A DNA stretch of 64,000 nucleotides from Acinetobacter haemolyticus CIP 64.3 = MTCC 9819 (GCF_000369065.1 NZ_KB849812.1:378804-442803); one strand, 5' to 3'. Positions 46,364-56,943 are shown, counted from the stretch's first letter. Notes: generated from the letters alone by a model not told the origin. Numbers and translations are program-made.

Positions 46364-46968
46364 TTGGTCTGATTTCCTTTTTGCAGGGCTGCCGATAAAA
46401 ATTCGAGTACTAGAGGTAATTTTTCTTCAAAATCATCCATTGCATGATTACCATTAGCGTCGGTTAAAATCAATGATGATGGATGCGCTGCACTATAATA
46501 GCCTTGTGCTTGACGATAATCCAAGACTTCATCACCTTGTTGCAATAGCACCAGAATTTTATCAACATGCGCTAAGCTGGTCTCAGCAATCGATTGTAAT
46601 TGCTGCAATTGATCGACATCAAGTGTCCATGCGTCGGTCACTTTGAGTGGAATCTGTTCAATTCCGAATAAATCTTGAAACAACTGCCATGGTCGCATAG
46701 CAGGATTGATCAAAACAGCAGGACATGCATATTTTGCGACAAGATAGGTCGCATAGAATCCCCCTAAACTGCTCCCCACCAATACCACTTGATCGAGTGG
46801 TAAACTTTCCACCAATACCGAAAGATGCTTCAAAACCTGTTGTGGTGGGTGATTTAAATCAGGCAAATGCACGTGAATGTGATCGTAATGTGCACAATAT
46901 TGATACAACTGTTGCCCTTTTATTGACCTTGGGCTACTTCTAAAACCATGTAAATAAATAATTTGCAT
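46360..46968 (-). CDS. yqiA: YqiA-like esterase
   Basis: 202 aa alpha/beta hydrolase. YLHGFRSSPRSIKGQ at the N-terminus and VGSSLGGFYATYLA-like nucleophile motif are as in YqiA; His in GNHAMDDF completes the triad. The pairing yqiA-parE with a 4-bp overlap is also seen in E. coli. The ATG at 46968 has AGGTG upstream; a GTG six bases earlier is possible. Function is not well known beyond esterase activity. Confidence 0.92.
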   Translation of the reverse strand: MQIIYLHGFRSSPRSIKGQQLYQYCAHYDHIHVHLPDLNHPPQQVLKHLSVLVESLPLDQVVLVGSSLGGFYATYLVAKYACPAVLINPAMRPWQLFQDLFGIEQIPLKVTDAWTLDVDQLQQLQSIAETSLAHVDKILVLLQQGDEVLDYRQAQGYYSAAHPSSLILTDANGNHAMDDFEEKLPLVLEFLSAALQKGNQTK

Positions 46969-47230
46969 ACGCACCTACAGCGTCATTTGCTTGACTTAAA
47001 GCAAAATGGATCACATTATTAATCACAATTGATAAACAAATAACAATATAATTTACTGATAAGCCCGAGATTGTCAGACACAAAAAACGATACTCTGCAC
47101 CGTTCATCAGTATTCTAAAAAAAATACTGTTGAAACAAGAAAAGATGCATGCGTTTGTTGTAGTTTATCTAAACAATGTTAGGTCAATAACTTCAAACCT
47201 TCGGTATATATCAAGGATGAGGAAATCAAT

Positions 47231-48577
47231 ATGCCAAGTTTAACACCTCTACATGAAACCTACTGTAAATGGGACAGTACCCCTCCCAGTCAGGCGGATG
47301 TTTTGGAAGGTTTGGCACAACTCGTAAGCACTAGCTTAAGTGGGGTGCACGAATTAGTGCAATTGGTACAAACTGAAGTGTTACGGACAACGCTTGGTTT
47401 GAGTGCACAAAAGGCCAAAAAATTACAAAAGCACCCACAATTACAGAGATTTTACCAATTCTCCTATGTCGCGATTCAAAAATACGGCATTAACTTCCTT
47501 GCACCAAACTTGCGCAGAGTCATTGCAAAATTTCCAGTACTGCATGACAAGCCGTTGAGTCCTTCTTTACACTTTGTAGTCGGCGCACTCAATGGAATCT
47601 TTGGTGATTTTTTCTTAAAACAGCATAACCCGATGGCACTCCCTATGGTGCTGTATGATCATTATGGTTCATTGCAACAAGGTGAACTCACAGGTCGTGT
47701 AGTCATTTTGACACATGGTCTTTGTATGAACCATTTAACTTGGTCAAATCATCGCTATGGTGGCATCGGTGAACGCTTGCTTGCGCAACGTGATAACAAC
47801 ACCATGCTGTATCTCAACTATAATACAGGGCGTCGTATTTCAGCCAATGGTCGTAGCTTTGCCAATGTGCTAGAAGATCTAGTTCAACGTAATCCACGCA
47901 TCACCAGTATCGATTTGATTGGGCATAGTATGGGAGGATTAGTCTCTCGTAGTGCTCTGTTCTATGGTAAGCAGAACCTATGCCAATGGGTTCACATGGT
48001 TGAAAATTTGGTCTGTATTGGCTCACCGCATCATGGTGCAGTACTTGAACGTTTTGGTTTCATTCTGCAAGATAAACTCGGCGCATTTCCATTTATTAGC
48101 CTTATCGGTCAATTGGTCAATATTCGCAGTAATGGGATTTTAGATTTACGTCACGGTAGCGTACGTGATGATGACTGGGAACATAATGATGCACGGATTG
48201 GTTTTGAAGATGACAATCGTAAGCCAGCACCATTACCATCACATATCAACACCTTCCTCATCGCCGGTACACTCGAGTTCGAAAAGCTTAGAACCAAAGC
48301 ACTCACCGTAATTGGTGACTATTTGGTGAGTGTTAAAAGTGCTTTAGGTGAACACCCAAATCCTCGCTTCCAACTTAAACTTCCTGATACACATAAAGCG
48401 GTTTTCTATGGTTTGAACCATTTTGAGATTCAATACCACTCCAGTGTCGCGGAGCAAATTACCCGTTGGTTATATCCAGATGTGAGTGATAAGGTTGAAG
48501 CAGGTGTTCAAACCCATCTCATTAATATTCCAAATAATCATAGCTTTGAAGATCTGGAAGGAATTGTTGAAACCTAA
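47231..48577 (+). CDS. Lipase-like alpha/beta hydrolase
   Basis: 448 aa. After about 155 residues of helical N-terminal region the hydrolase core begins at VVILTHGLCMNHLTW. The nucleophile motif is IGHSMGGLVSRSAL (near residue 240) and the His is probably in YGLNHFEI. It resembles PGAP1-like/triacylglycerol-lipase types. No signal peptide. GAGG lies 8 nt before the ATG. It stands alone with its own terminator; the 256 bp upstream hold only promoter DNA as far as I can see. Confidence 0.87.
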   Translation: MPSLTPLHETYCKWDSTPPSQADVLEGLAQLVSTSLSGVHELVQLVQTEVLRTTLGLSAQKAKKLQKHPQLQRFYQFSYVAIQKYGINFLAPNLRRVIAKFPVLHDKPLSPSLHFVVGALNGIFGDFFLKQHNPMALPMVLYDHYGSLQQGELTGRVVILTHGLCMNHLTWSNHRYGGIGERLLAQRDNNTMLYLNYNTGRRISANGRSFANVLEDLVQRNPRITSIDLIGHSMGGLVSRSALFYGKQNLCQWVHMVENLVCIGSPHHGAVLERFGFILQDKLGAFPFISLIGQLVNIRSNGILDLRHGSVRDDDWEHNDARIGFEDDNRKPAPLPSHINTFLIAGTLEFEKLRTKALTVIGDYLVSVKSALGEHPNPRFQLKLPDTHKAVFYGLNHFEIQYHSSVAEQITRWLYPDVSDKVEAGVQTHLINIPNNHSFEDLEGIVET

Positions 48578-48601
48578 ACAGTGCTCCAAATTTTATCCAA
48601 T

Positions 48602-48630
48602 AAAAAAGCCAACATCATGTTGGCTTTTTT
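48602..48630. terminator. Bidirectional terminator between lipase and dsbB
   Basis: Perfect 13-bp arms AAAAAAGCCAACA/TGTTGGCTTTTTT. It serves both convergent genes. Confidence 0.93.
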
Positions 48631-48635
48631 ACCAA

Positions 48636-49133
48636 TTAAGCAGGATATTTTCTAAAGAGTTGCCATAAACAAATCACAAGGATCAGGCTGAAATAGATCA
48701 AAGACCAAACAGGTAGTGATTGTCCCAGAAAACTCCAATCAATCATGGCACACTCTCCTGAGCCAGACAGCACTTGCTGCAAAACTGCTTTCATCGGCAA
48801 AACATCAACCAAATAGTCTAAGCCTGGTCCACAGCTCGGTACTTGATCTGGTGGTAAATGTTGTAACCATACATGCCGTGCGGCAACGCCAGCCGACCAT
48901 CCAATCGCTAAAGTTGCCAACAAGGCATAAAAGCGCTTAAAAAAGTTTGAAATTGGGTTGTGAATAAATGCAACTAATGCAATTAAACCCATGCCAATTA
49001 AACCAATTCGCTGGAAAATACATAAAGGACAAGGTTCAAGACCTTGCACATGTTCTAAATATAATGCAAATGCGAGCCCAATAATGCTCGTCAGTACCAA
49101 TACAGCACTGACTAAACGGTAATTCCAGCGCAT
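48636..49133 (-). CDS. dsbB: Disulfide bond formation protein DsbB
   Basis: 165 aa, four membrane segments. Reoxidises DsbA with quinone. The first Cys pair is EPCPLCIFQR near residue 36 and the second pair is in PSCGPGLDYL and GECAMID. AGAGG precedes the ATG. Complete. Confidence 0.96.
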   Translation of the reverse strand: MRWNYRLVSAVLVLTSIIGLAFALYLEHVQGLEPCPLCIFQRIGLIGMGLIALVAFIHNPISNFFKRFYALLATLAIGWSAGVAARHVWLQHLPPDQVPSCGPGLDYLVDVLPMKAVLQQVLSGSGECAMIDWSFLGQSLPVWSLIYFSLILVICLWQLFRKYPA

Positions 49134-49204
49134 GGAAAATCCTCTAAAAAATGTCCTCTGTCGTAATAAGAGTGATCACCCTTACGATAAAATATCGACA
49201 GACC

Positions 49205-50797
49205 CTAGCGGTATTGTGCAAGATATTCTGCAAAACTCATGTGATTATCTTGTTCGAGTTGAGACTGTTTTTGCAACGAAGTTTGTGCCAAATGTTCGAA
49301 ATATTGTTTTCTTTCTAAACTGATTTGGTGCTGCTCATAATCCTGTACATGCTGTTGAGCCATGATACTACCAAAGTTCCATGTCCCTCCATGTTGCAAG
49401 GTATCATTGATTACCTGCTCCGAAAGCGTATTTTCAACCTGATATAAGCGGTGTTGCATCACCTGTACAGCATCTTGGTATAGTGAAGTGCGGTCCATTT
49501 GATCCAATAAAATCGCGCAGGCTTGAATCTGACCAAGATGACGTTGTGCCCAATCTTGGAAAGGTACCTCAATCGGTCCATCTTTAATTTTGGCGTCTGC
49601 CGCACGCCCTCGATTGACAATTTCGGTTTGATTTAGATCTATCTGATCTTGTTCATCTGCCCACAATTCAGGGCTGTCATTCAACAAACAATACAAAGCT
49701 AAACTTTCCAAAAATCCAGCTGCAGTCTCATCAATACCAATCGCACGATAAGGATTGACGTCCACTGCACGTAACTCTACATAACCCACACCACGATTTT
49801 TTAACGCTTGGGAAGGTGTCTCACCTTGTTCTGGTACTTGTTTTGGGCGAATCAAACTATAGTATTCATTTTCAATTTGTAGAACATGATCATTGATTTG
49901 AATCGGCTCACCTTGCTCATCATCTAAGCCTAGGGCTGTAAATTGAGGATAAGGTGTGTGCACGGCTTTTTGTAAACCCTCTAAGTAATCATGCAAATCG
50001 TTATAGTGAATACCAAGCTGCTTTTGGGCTGAATTCTGATACCCTAGGCGTCCCATACGTAAGGCCGTTGCTTCTGGCAAATACAATGTCCCTTTGATCA
50101 ATGCTTGTAAATGATGCTCACGACCAGTCAAAAAACAACGACATACGGATGGACTAGCACCCAATAAATACATCACTAAAGGCGTCAGTCGAATAAAGTT
50201 ACGAATCAAACCAAAATAACGATGGCTACGATAATCCTGCAAACTGAGCTGCTTTAATTCAGCATTGGTTTCATGCTGTTGTAGGTCTTCAAACAGTTGA
50301 TCGGGAAATGACAAGTTATAATGTACACCTGAAATAGTCTGCATACGGCGACCATAACGCACACCTAAACCATGACGATATAAAGTTTTAAAACGACCAA
50401 TATTGGATGTACCATACTGCGCCAATCTAATATTTTCTTCATGATCATCCAACATACACGGCATGGAAAGCGGCCATAACTTTTCCCCGTCTTGCAAATG
50501 CTGATGCACCACATGATGAATATCACGCAACTCATCTAACGCAGCCGCAATCGTACTATGCGGTGTCGTGATAAACTCCATTAATGCTTCAGAATAATCT
50601 GTCGTGATGTGCGGATGTGTCAGTGCTGAGCCTAAAGCAATCGGATGGTTTTTTTGTGATAAAAATCCATTGCTTTGCATACGCAAACTTTCACGCTCGA
50701 TACCACGTAACATACCTGCCAATTGCGAAGCATCTACCCAAGTTGGTATCACAGAGGAAGAAAGTGCGCTGGGTTGATTCATAATATATATGCTCAT
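49205..50797 (-). CDS. gshA: Glutamate-cysteine ligase
   Basis: About 530 aa of the gammaproteobacterial GshA type, the first step of glutathione synthesis. Landmarks: GIERESLRM near the N-terminus, DYSEALMEFITTPH, SGVHYNLSFPDQL and YVELRAVDVNPYRAIGI. The start is uncertain: ATG at 50797 or 50782, neither with a strong ribosome site. gshB is 30 kb away in this window. Confidence 0.97.
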   Translation of the reverse strand: MSIYIMNQPSALSSSVIPTWVDASQLAGMLRGIERESLRMQSNGFLSQKNHPIALGSALTHPHITTDYSEALMEFITTPHSTIAAALDELRDIHHVVHQHLQDGEKLWPLSMPCMLDDHEENIRLAQYGTSNIGRFKTLYRHGLGVRYGRRMQTISGVHYNLSFPDQLFEDLQQHETNAELKQLSLQDYRSHRYFGLIRNFIRLTPLVMYLLGASPSVCRCFLTGREHHLQALIKGTLYLPEATALRMGRLGYQNSAQKQLGIHYNDLHDYLEGLQKAVHTPYPQFTALGLDDEQGEPIQINDHVLQIENEYYSLIRPKQVPEQGETPSQALKNRGVGYVELRAVDVNPYRAIGIDETAAGFLESLALYCLLNDSPELWADEQDQIDLNQTEIVNRGRAADAKIKDGPIEVPFQDWAQRHLGQIQACAILLDQMDRTSLYQDAVQVMQHRLYQVENTLSEQVINDTLQHGGTWNFGSIMAQQHVQDYEQHQISLERKQYFEHLAQTSLQKQSQLEQDNHMSFAEYLAQYR

Positions 50798-50965
50798 TGA
50801 TTCACTGGCCAAACACTGAGTAGTGGCTTGCTTTTGTCAATTATAACGACTATTGCCATCTAGTCAGCTGATTTAATTTGGCAATTTTTATCACAAACTT
50901 GTTATTTAAGACATGCCGAAATTGTGATTTTATTAAAAAATAATTCTGCTGATGGATAACTTCTT

Positions 50966-51505
50966 ATGCAAGCACAAGACATTCTAAATTTTTGGTTTGC
51001 TCCCGATCATCAACCACTTTGGTTTGCTAAAAGTGATGCCTTTGATGCCAAAATTCGTGAGCTTTTTCAATCAATCCATCATCAAGCTGCACAAGCAGAA
51101 CTTTGGTCTTGGCGTCAAACTGCTGAAGGACGCTTGGCCGAAATTATTATTTTAGATCAATTTTCTCGCAACTTATATCGAGATCAAGCCCAAGCTTTTG
51201 CTTACGACAGCATGGCACTGATGTTGGCACAAGAGGCAATTAGTTTGCAACTCGACACTGAACTGAGCCCCGAACAACGCTCGTTTTTATACATGCCGTT
51301 TATGCATAGTGAGTCCAAAATGATTCACGATTATGCCCTAGCGTTATTTCAACGTTTAGGCAATCCCATCAATTTAAGCTTCGAAGAAAAGCATAAAGTG
51401 ATCATTGATCGTTTTGGACGCTATCCACATCGTAATGCGGCACTTGGTCGAGTTTCAACAGCAGAAGAACTTGAATTTCTAACTCAACCGGATAGCCACT
51501 TTTGA
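50966..51505 (+). CDS. DUF924 family protein
   Basis: 179 aa, DUF924: ILNFWFAPDHQPLWFAKSDAFDAKI at the N-terminus, ILLDQFSRN-like ILDQFSRNLYRDQAQAFAYD, then MPFMHSE and RFGRYPHRNAALGR. Helical, TPR-like fold; function unknown. Possibly in one operon with the next two genes (26 and 17 bp apart). Confidence 0.92.
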   Translation: MQAQDILNFWFAPDHQPLWFAKSDAFDAKIRELFQSIHHQAAQAELWSWRQTAEGRLAEIIILDQFSRNLYRDQAQAFAYDSMALMLAQEAISLQLDTELSPEQRSFLYMPFMHSESKMIHDYALALFQRLGNPINLSFEEKHKVIIDRFGRYPHRNAALGRVSTAEELEFLTQPDSHF

Positions 51506-51531
51506 TCCGATCTTCCAGAGAGGAATAACAA

Positions 51532-52089
51532 ATGAAATCGTTATTAATGTGTACGCCTGTACTCATCGCACTGACCTTTGCAGGATGTGCAACTGTTCCT
51601 AAACAACCCAAGACGTTTGATCAACTCGGTCAATTTACCGCTTATCCATTAAATAACAAAAGCTTTCGTATCAGCTTCCAAGCAGGAAATAATCTGAGTT
51701 ATGGTACAGCGGAAGAAATCACTTTATTAAAAGCAGCTCAGACCACGGTAAAAAATGGTTTCAGATTTTTCACTGTCGTTGATGATCCGAGTAATGCACG
51801 TATTAAAGAGCAACGCCAAGCGGTGATTTATCCAAGTCGACCTTATTATCCGTATGGTTATTATCGTCGCCACCCTGCGTTTTGGCCGGATCCATTCTAT
51901 GATATGCCACAAGTGGTCAATCTTGATCCAATCCAAGTGTCGTATACTATCGAATGCTTCAAGACTCAACAGCAATCGCCGGATGCCTTTGATGCGCAAT
52001 TAATTCTACAATCCTTAGGTCAAAAATACGGATTGAGTCCAACAGGAGAAGTGTTGCAGCCACCTGCCTCACCTCAAAACAAAAAATGA
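51532..52089 (+). CDS. Lipoprotein, DUF4136-like
   Basis: 185 aa with lipobox LTFAGC (Cys near residue 19). The arrangement YGTAEEITLLKAAQTTVKNGFRFFTVVDD followed by a Tyr/Pro-rich stretch (PSRPYYPYGYYRRHP) is like the CC0125/CC1285 and DUF4136 lipoproteins. GAGG precedes the ATG. Asp or Glu is not at +2, so the outer membrane is likely. Function unknown. Confidence 0.8.
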   Translation: MKSLLMCTPVLIALTFAGCATVPKQPKTFDQLGQFTAYPLNNKSFRISFQAGNNLSYGTAEEITLLKAAQTTVKNGFRFFTVVDDPSNARIKEQRQAVIYPSRPYYPYGYYRRHPAFWPDPFYDMPQVVNLDPIQVSYTIECFKTQQQSPDAFDAQLILQSLGQKYGLSPTGEVLQPPASPQNKK

Positions 52090-52106
52090 ATGAATAGGAT
52101 GACTCA

Positions 52107-53414
52107 ATGAATTCAGCCGAAGAAATCCACGTCCCAAGTCTGCAAAGAAGTAAAAACTTTGCCACCATCGCCTTGATTATTGCTGTCTCGGCATGGGTTG
52201 CTCTCATGATTGTGGCGCACTTTCTACCTGAATATAAATGGCTCATCCATATCTTCATGTTAGGTGCTGAAGCGGGTGTGGTCGGAGGATTAGCAGACTG
52301 GTATGCCGTCACGGTATTATTCCGCAACCCATTTGGAAAAATGCCCCTACCGAAATTGTTACGTGACCATACCGAGATTATTCCACGTAATAAGGCACGT
52401 ATTGCTGAATCGATGGGACGTTTTGTGCAAGAGAACTTCCTCTCTCCTGTGATTGTACAGCGCAGCCTACAAAACACCGATATCAGTCTGGCAGTGGGTG
52501 AATGGCTTGCCAATCCTAAAAATAACGGGCAAGTGGTGCAGATCATTCAGCAAACGGTGCCGAAAATTTTTGAGTTTGTCAGTCAAGATCAAATTGCAAA
52601 TTTTGTCCAAAATAACAGTGTGCAATGGGTTCGCAGTACCAAAATCAATACCCTAGCCAGTGAGATGCTACGTGCCGTTTTAGATAATGATTTCCATCAA
52701 GATGTATTACAGCGTGGATTGGATGTTGCTCACGAATGGATGGTTTCTCATCCCGAAGAAGCACGCGAATTATCACGGACATTATTTAAAGAGCTAGGGG
52801 TGTGGAAATTAGCAAAAGGTGCAAGTTGGATTGGTATCGACGTACAACAACGTACCATTGACTCACTGATTGAACGAGTTGAATCCATGCTTGCCAACCC
52901 AGACCATCCGTGGCGACAGGATATTGAAGCTGTAACCCATAAACTGATGTTGGAACTTGCAGACAATGACAGTGAAGCCAGCCAACGTTTAAACAATGGC
53001 AAAGATGCATTACTCGACAGCCCACAGGTTTTGAATTTTATTACAGGTGCAATCGCAATCTTATGTGATGCAATCAAGACGGATTTGATGCAGGAAGATT
53101 CCGGCATTGCCACCAATTTACAAGCTGCAATCCAGCAACTTGGGGTGAGCTTGATCCAAAATGATAAGGTTCGCCAAGTCCTCAATACTAAAATGGTGGG
53201 TTTAGCGACCAATTTTAGTGAACAATACAGCGATAAAATTATTCGTTATATCAGTGAACGAATCCATGAGTGGGATTCACGAGAAATGATTGCCAAAATC
53301 GAGAGTGAAGTTGGCGGTGATTTACACATGATTCGTGTGAATGGTGTGATTGTTGGTACGTTTATCGGTTTGATCTTAGGGATCATACGTGCTGTTGTTG
53401 AAAATGTTCTGTAA
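52107..53414 (+). CDS. DUF445 family membrane protein
   Basis: 435 aa. One or two membrane segments near the N-terminus, then the family motif GGLADWYAVTVLFRNPFGKMPLP with IIPRNKARIAESMGRFVQENFL. A long helical region follows, and a last membrane segment (VNGVIVGTFIGLILGIIRAVV). AGGATG precedes the ATG. Role unknown. Confidence 0.92.
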   Translation: MNSAEEIHVPSLQRSKNFATIALIIAVSAWVALMIVAHFLPEYKWLIHIFMLGAEAGVVGGLADWYAVTVLFRNPFGKMPLPKLLRDHTEIIPRNKARIAESMGRFVQENFLSPVIVQRSLQNTDISLAVGEWLANPKNNGQVVQIIQQTVPKIFEFVSQDQIANFVQNNSVQWVRSTKINTLASEMLRAVLDNDFHQDVLQRGLDVAHEWMVSHPEEARELSRTLFKELGVWKLAKGASWIGIDVQQRTIDSLIERVESMLANPDHPWRQDIEAVTHKLMLELADNDSEASQRLNNGKDALLDSPQVLNFITGAIAILCDAIKTDLMQEDSGIATNLQAAIQQLGVSLIQNDKVRQVLNTKMVGLATNFSEQYSDKIIRYISERIHEWDSREMIAKIESEVGGDLHMIRVNGVIVGTFIGLILGIIRAVVENVL

Positions 53415-53513
53415 AGGACAGGCATATCGCAAGATATCTCATTTTTGCCGTATTCGGCCCTAACGCGCATGTGATTAGGGCTAACTCTTGTAAACCGTTC
53501 ATGGTGAAATAGA

Positions 53514-53954
53514 TCAACAAGCCAATTGTTTACTTTGTTGATAGTATCGTACCAAAGTATCGGTATCTTGCTTCAAAAATGCGGTCAGGTACGTTTTCAC
53601 TTGTGCCAATGAAATTTGATTAAAATGAATTCTTTCTTTGGCTTGAAAGGTAATCAATCCAAAAACTTGTTTTTTGGGTACCACTACTGCAATGTCCGTT
53701 TTTACGATAAAGCTCAGCTCTTGAGACGAAGAATAAGTATTCAAGATAATTTCAATCGTATGTTCCGTATTTCCATCTGTTATCGTAAAAGTCGGACTTG
53801 CTCCATCTAACTGTAACCAACGACTTAAGAGTTGTTTCCAAGCCATTCTATCAAAGCGAGTTAATACGCCTATCGTATTCAATGCTTCGAACTGATCGAC
53901 ATCTTTTAAATCGATATGATGTGGGTAGCGTATTTTTAGATCGAAATTGTCCAT
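53514..53954 (-). CDS. Hypothetical protein
   Basis: 146 aa from the ATG at 53954 (a GTG at 53999 is possible). Mixed alpha/beta, no signal peptide, no motif I know. It lies alone, convergent with the DUF445 gene, with about 270 bp of AT-rich promoter DNA upstream. Confidence 0.65.
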   Translation of the reverse strand: MDNFDLKIRYPHHIDLKDVDQFEALNTIGVLTRFDRMAWKQLLSRWLQLDGASPTFTITDGNTEHTIEIILNTYSSSQELSFIVKTDIAVVVPKKQVFGLITFQAKERIHFNQISLAQVKTYLTAFLKQDTDTLVRYYQQSKQLAC

Positions 53955-54273
53955 CTCTGAATGTCCTATTTCACAATAATTCGTATTTATTTTAATCACT
54001 CGCTATAAATTATATCGCTTAAAGATCAAAATTAAAACACCATATATTATTGAAAAATAACAATTTATTTGACAAATTTAAATAAAAAAAGACCAATTCC
54101 GTCACTATTGTTTTTATTCAGGCACATTTTCTATCTTTCTATTGATATAAGACACATTTTTTAAGATAGTAAGTGAAAGGCGCAACTTTTTCCTTTGGCA
54201 TCGACCATTTGGAAAATGACCGTTTATCTCGATACAATCACATCAAAATAAAACGTAAATTAGGTTAAAAACA

Positions 54274-55428
54274 ATGTTGCAGCTTCAGTCAAAACTTCCT
54301 CGTCAAGGCGTAACCATTTTTAGCGTGATGACTGAGCTCGCTCATAGGCTCAATGCATTGAACCTATCACAAGGATTTCCTGATTTTCCTGCTCCGCAGG
54401 CGCTACTTGAAGCACTCAGTCAAGCCACCCTCGATGGATACAATCAATATCCTGCTGGAGATGGTGTATTGGCTTTACGTGAGCAAATGGCACAGCAATT
54501 TTTACTACGTGATCAATTGCAACTAGATCCTATCACTGAAATCACGATTACTCCGGGTGCAACCATTGCGATTTTCTGTGCGATCCAAGCCTGTATTCAT
54601 GCCGATGATGAGGTGATCATTTTTGATCCAAGCTATGACAGTTATGCACCTGCGGTACAGCTTGCAGGCGGAAAATCTGTTCATATCCATTTAGATGCAC
54701 CCAGCTTTCAAGTGAATTGGCAAAAGGTCAAAGACAGCATCAATACCAAAACCCGTATGATCATTGTCAACACACCACATAATCCAACAGGTGCAATTTG
54801 GTCAGAACAAGACTGGCTGCAATTGATTGAACTGATTCAAGATAAAAATATTGTGGTGCTTTCCGATGAGGTTTATGAACATCTCGTTTTTGATGGACAA
54901 AAACATTACAGCGCACTGCACTTTCCAGAATTACGCGAACGTAGTTTTGTCATCGGATCATTTGGCAAAAGCTTTCATGTTACGGGCTGGAAAACTGGTT
55001 ATTGTGTAGCCACACCACAGTTAATGCAGTCGTTCAGGCAGATTTACCAATTTGCCAATTTCTGTGGTACCACGCCTTGTCAAATCGCACTCGCCAATTA
55101 TATGCAACACCATCCTGAGCATATCCAAACACTGCCTGATTTTTATCAGACCAAGCGTGATTTATTTAATCAACAGATTCAAAATTCTCGTTTTAATTTT
55201 ATTCCCTCACCAGGCACCTATTTCCAAAGTTTGGACTACTCTGCCATCCGTCCAGATTTAGACGATGTGGCCATGTGTCAGTTCTTGGCAGAACAACATA
55301 AAATTGTAGCTATCCCTATTTCCGTATTTTATCAACAAGCCCCTGAATCACTGAGGCTGATTCGTTTTTGTTTTGCCAAAACAGATGCAACACTTCAACG
55401 AGCAGGTGACATCCTAATGCAGTGTTAA
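54274..55428 (+). CDS. PLP aminotransferase, YbdL-like
   Basis: 384 aa class I aminotransferase. LNLSQGFPDFPAPQALLEAL near the N-terminus, VNTPHNPTGA near residue 170, SDEVYEHLVFDG near 205 and the PLP lysine in SFGKSFHVTGWKTGY near 232 are as in methionine aminotransferase YbdL. AGG precedes the ATG. It probably acts on methionine or related amino acids. Confidence 0.92.
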   Translation: MLQLQSKLPRQGVTIFSVMTELAHRLNALNLSQGFPDFPAPQALLEALSQATLDGYNQYPAGDGVLALREQMAQQFLLRDQLQLDPITEITITPGATIAIFCAIQACIHADDEVIIFDPSYDSYAPAVQLAGGKSVHIHLDAPSFQVNWQKVKDSINTKTRMIIVNTPHNPTGAIWSEQDWLQLIELIQDKNIVVLSDEVYEHLVFDGQKHYSALHFPELRERSFVIGSFGKSFHVTGWKTGYCVATPQLMQSFRQIYQFANFCGTTPCQIALANYMQHHPEHIQTLPDFYQTKRDLFNQQIQNSRFNFIPSPGTYFQSLDYSAIRPDLDDVAMCQFLAEQHKIVAIPISVFYQQAPESLRLIRFCFAKTDATLQRAGDILMQC

Positions 55429-55473
55429 TCAACAAAAAATCAACTGAATCCTCATAACTTGATGCTAGCTTAT

Positions 55474-55492
55474 GCTATGTTGAAAACATAGC
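55474..55492 (+). repeat. Hairpin upstream of the MATE gene
   Basis: GCTATGTT-GAA-AACATAGC, 8-bp arms, between the aminotransferase and MATE genes. It may end the first transcript or be an operator of the second; no clear T-run. Confidence 0.5.
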
Positions 55493-55528
55493 AGATCCAT
55501 TTTCGGGACGAAGTATCAAGGAATTTGA

Positions 55529-56896
55529 ATGACACCACACCAGCCTTTGGTGATGCAACCCAATCTATGGAAAACCTTTTTTGTTTTTCTCGTCCCACTG
55601 ATTGCAACCAATATTTTACAAAATTTGTCGGGAACGATTAATACCATCTTTGTAGGTCAAATGATGGGGGTAGATGCTGTTGCTGCTGTCTCGGTATATT
55701 TTCCGGTCTTGTTCTTTTTGCTTGCTTTTATTATTGGACTCTCTGCGGGAACAACCGTTTTAATTGGACAAGCATGGGGCGCACAGAACCTAGAAAAAGT
55801 GCGTAGCGTTATTGGCTCTACCCTGTTTATGACCTTAATTGGGGGCAGTATTATTGCCGTCCTCGGGTTATTCTTTGCCGAACATATTTTAATCCTGCTA
55901 GGTACTGATCCTACTGTGATGCATCTGTCATTGCCTTATGTGCAATGGATGATGGCAGGTAGTCCATTGCTTTTTGTGTATATTATTTATACCTCGATCT
56001 TACGCGGTGTTGGTGATAGCGTAACGCCACTGATTGCATTGGGTTTAACCAGTTTGATTGGTTTAGCCGTCACCCCCATACTGCTAAAAGGTTATTTCGG
56101 CTTCCCTGCGCTTGGTATTGTTGCGCCCGCAATCGCCAGTATTATCGGTTATTTGGCAGTGCTGGTTTTTTTGGGCTTTTATCTGAATTACAAAAAACAT
56201 CCACTCAAAATCGACCGTCAACTTTTACAACATCTACGTCATGATGCAGAGTTAAGCAAACTCATCCTAAAATTAGGTATTCCTACAGGGATTCAAATGG
56301 TCACCACTTCATTGGCTGGTTTGGTGATTATTGGCTTGGTCAACCGTTATGGTGCAAATGCGACCGCAGCCTATGGTGCAGTCAACCAAGTTCTGAATTA
56401 TATCCAATTTCCAGCACTTTCCATCTCCATTGCTGCTTCTATTTTTGCAGCACAAGCCATCGGTGCAGGAAAAGCAGAGCTACTCAGTCGCGTTACTCGT
56501 ACTGCATTAAGCATGAACTTCCTGTTTACAGGTAGCTTAATTGCTTTAGGCTATCTATTTTCCAAATATTTAATGGCACTGTTTATTACCGATCCTGAAG
56601 TGGTCGTTTTGGGGCAGCAGCTATTATTTATCGTGTTATGGTCATTGCTGTTTTTTGGTGCAAGTGCGATTTTTGCTTCGATTATGCGTGCTAGCGGAAC
56701 GGTTACTGTACCGATGTTGATTAATATCTTCACCATCCTTCTGATCGAGATCCCTTGTGCTTATTGGTTTACCACACTATGGGGACTGACCGGAATTTGG
56801 ATGGCCTATGCTCTGGCTTTTGTCTGCCTATGTGTATTCCAAGCCACGTATTATCAGTTCGTTTGGAAGAAAGGGAAAATCAAAGTTTTGATTTAA
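55529..56896 (+). CDS. MATE-family efflux transporter
   Basis: 455 aa, twelve predicted membrane segments in two halves, each starting with a typical segment (LVPLIATNILQNLSGTINTIFVGQMMG, LGIPTGIQMVTTSLAGLVIIGLVNRYG). Family members export drugs or metabolites with Na+ or H+. AAGGA is 7 nt before the ATG. No regulator adjacent. Substrate unknown. Confidence 0.93.
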   Translation: MTPHQPLVMQPNLWKTFFVFLVPLIATNILQNLSGTINTIFVGQMMGVDAVAAVSVYFPVLFFLLAFIIGLSAGTTVLIGQAWGAQNLEKVRSVIGSTLFMTLIGGSIIAVLGLFFAEHILILLGTDPTVMHLSLPYVQWMMAGSPLLFVYIIYTSILRGVGDSVTPLIALGLTSLIGLAVTPILLKGYFGFPALGIVAPAIASIIGYLAVLVFLGFYLNYKKHPLKIDRQLLQHLRHDAELSKLILKLGIPTGIQMVTTSLAGLVIIGLVNRYGANATAAYGAVNQVLNYIQFPALSISIAASIFAAQAIGAGKAELLSRVTRTALSMNFLFTGSLIALGYLFSKYLMALFITDPEVVVLGQQLLFIVLWSLLFFGASAIFASIMRASGTVTVPMLINIFTILLIEIPCAYWFTTLWGLTGIWMAYALAFVCLCVFQATYYQFVWKKGKIKVLI

Positions 56897-56899
56897 AAA

Positions 56900-56925
56900 A
56901 AAGCCATTCGATTTAGAATGGCTTT
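56900..56925. terminator. Bidirectional terminator after the MATE gene
   Basis: Perfect 10-bp arms AAAGCCATTC/GAATGGCTTT, preceded by an A-run. It serves the MATE gene and the convergent SDR gene. Confidence 0.85.
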
Positions 56926-56943
56926 CTTGAAGTAACGTAGCGA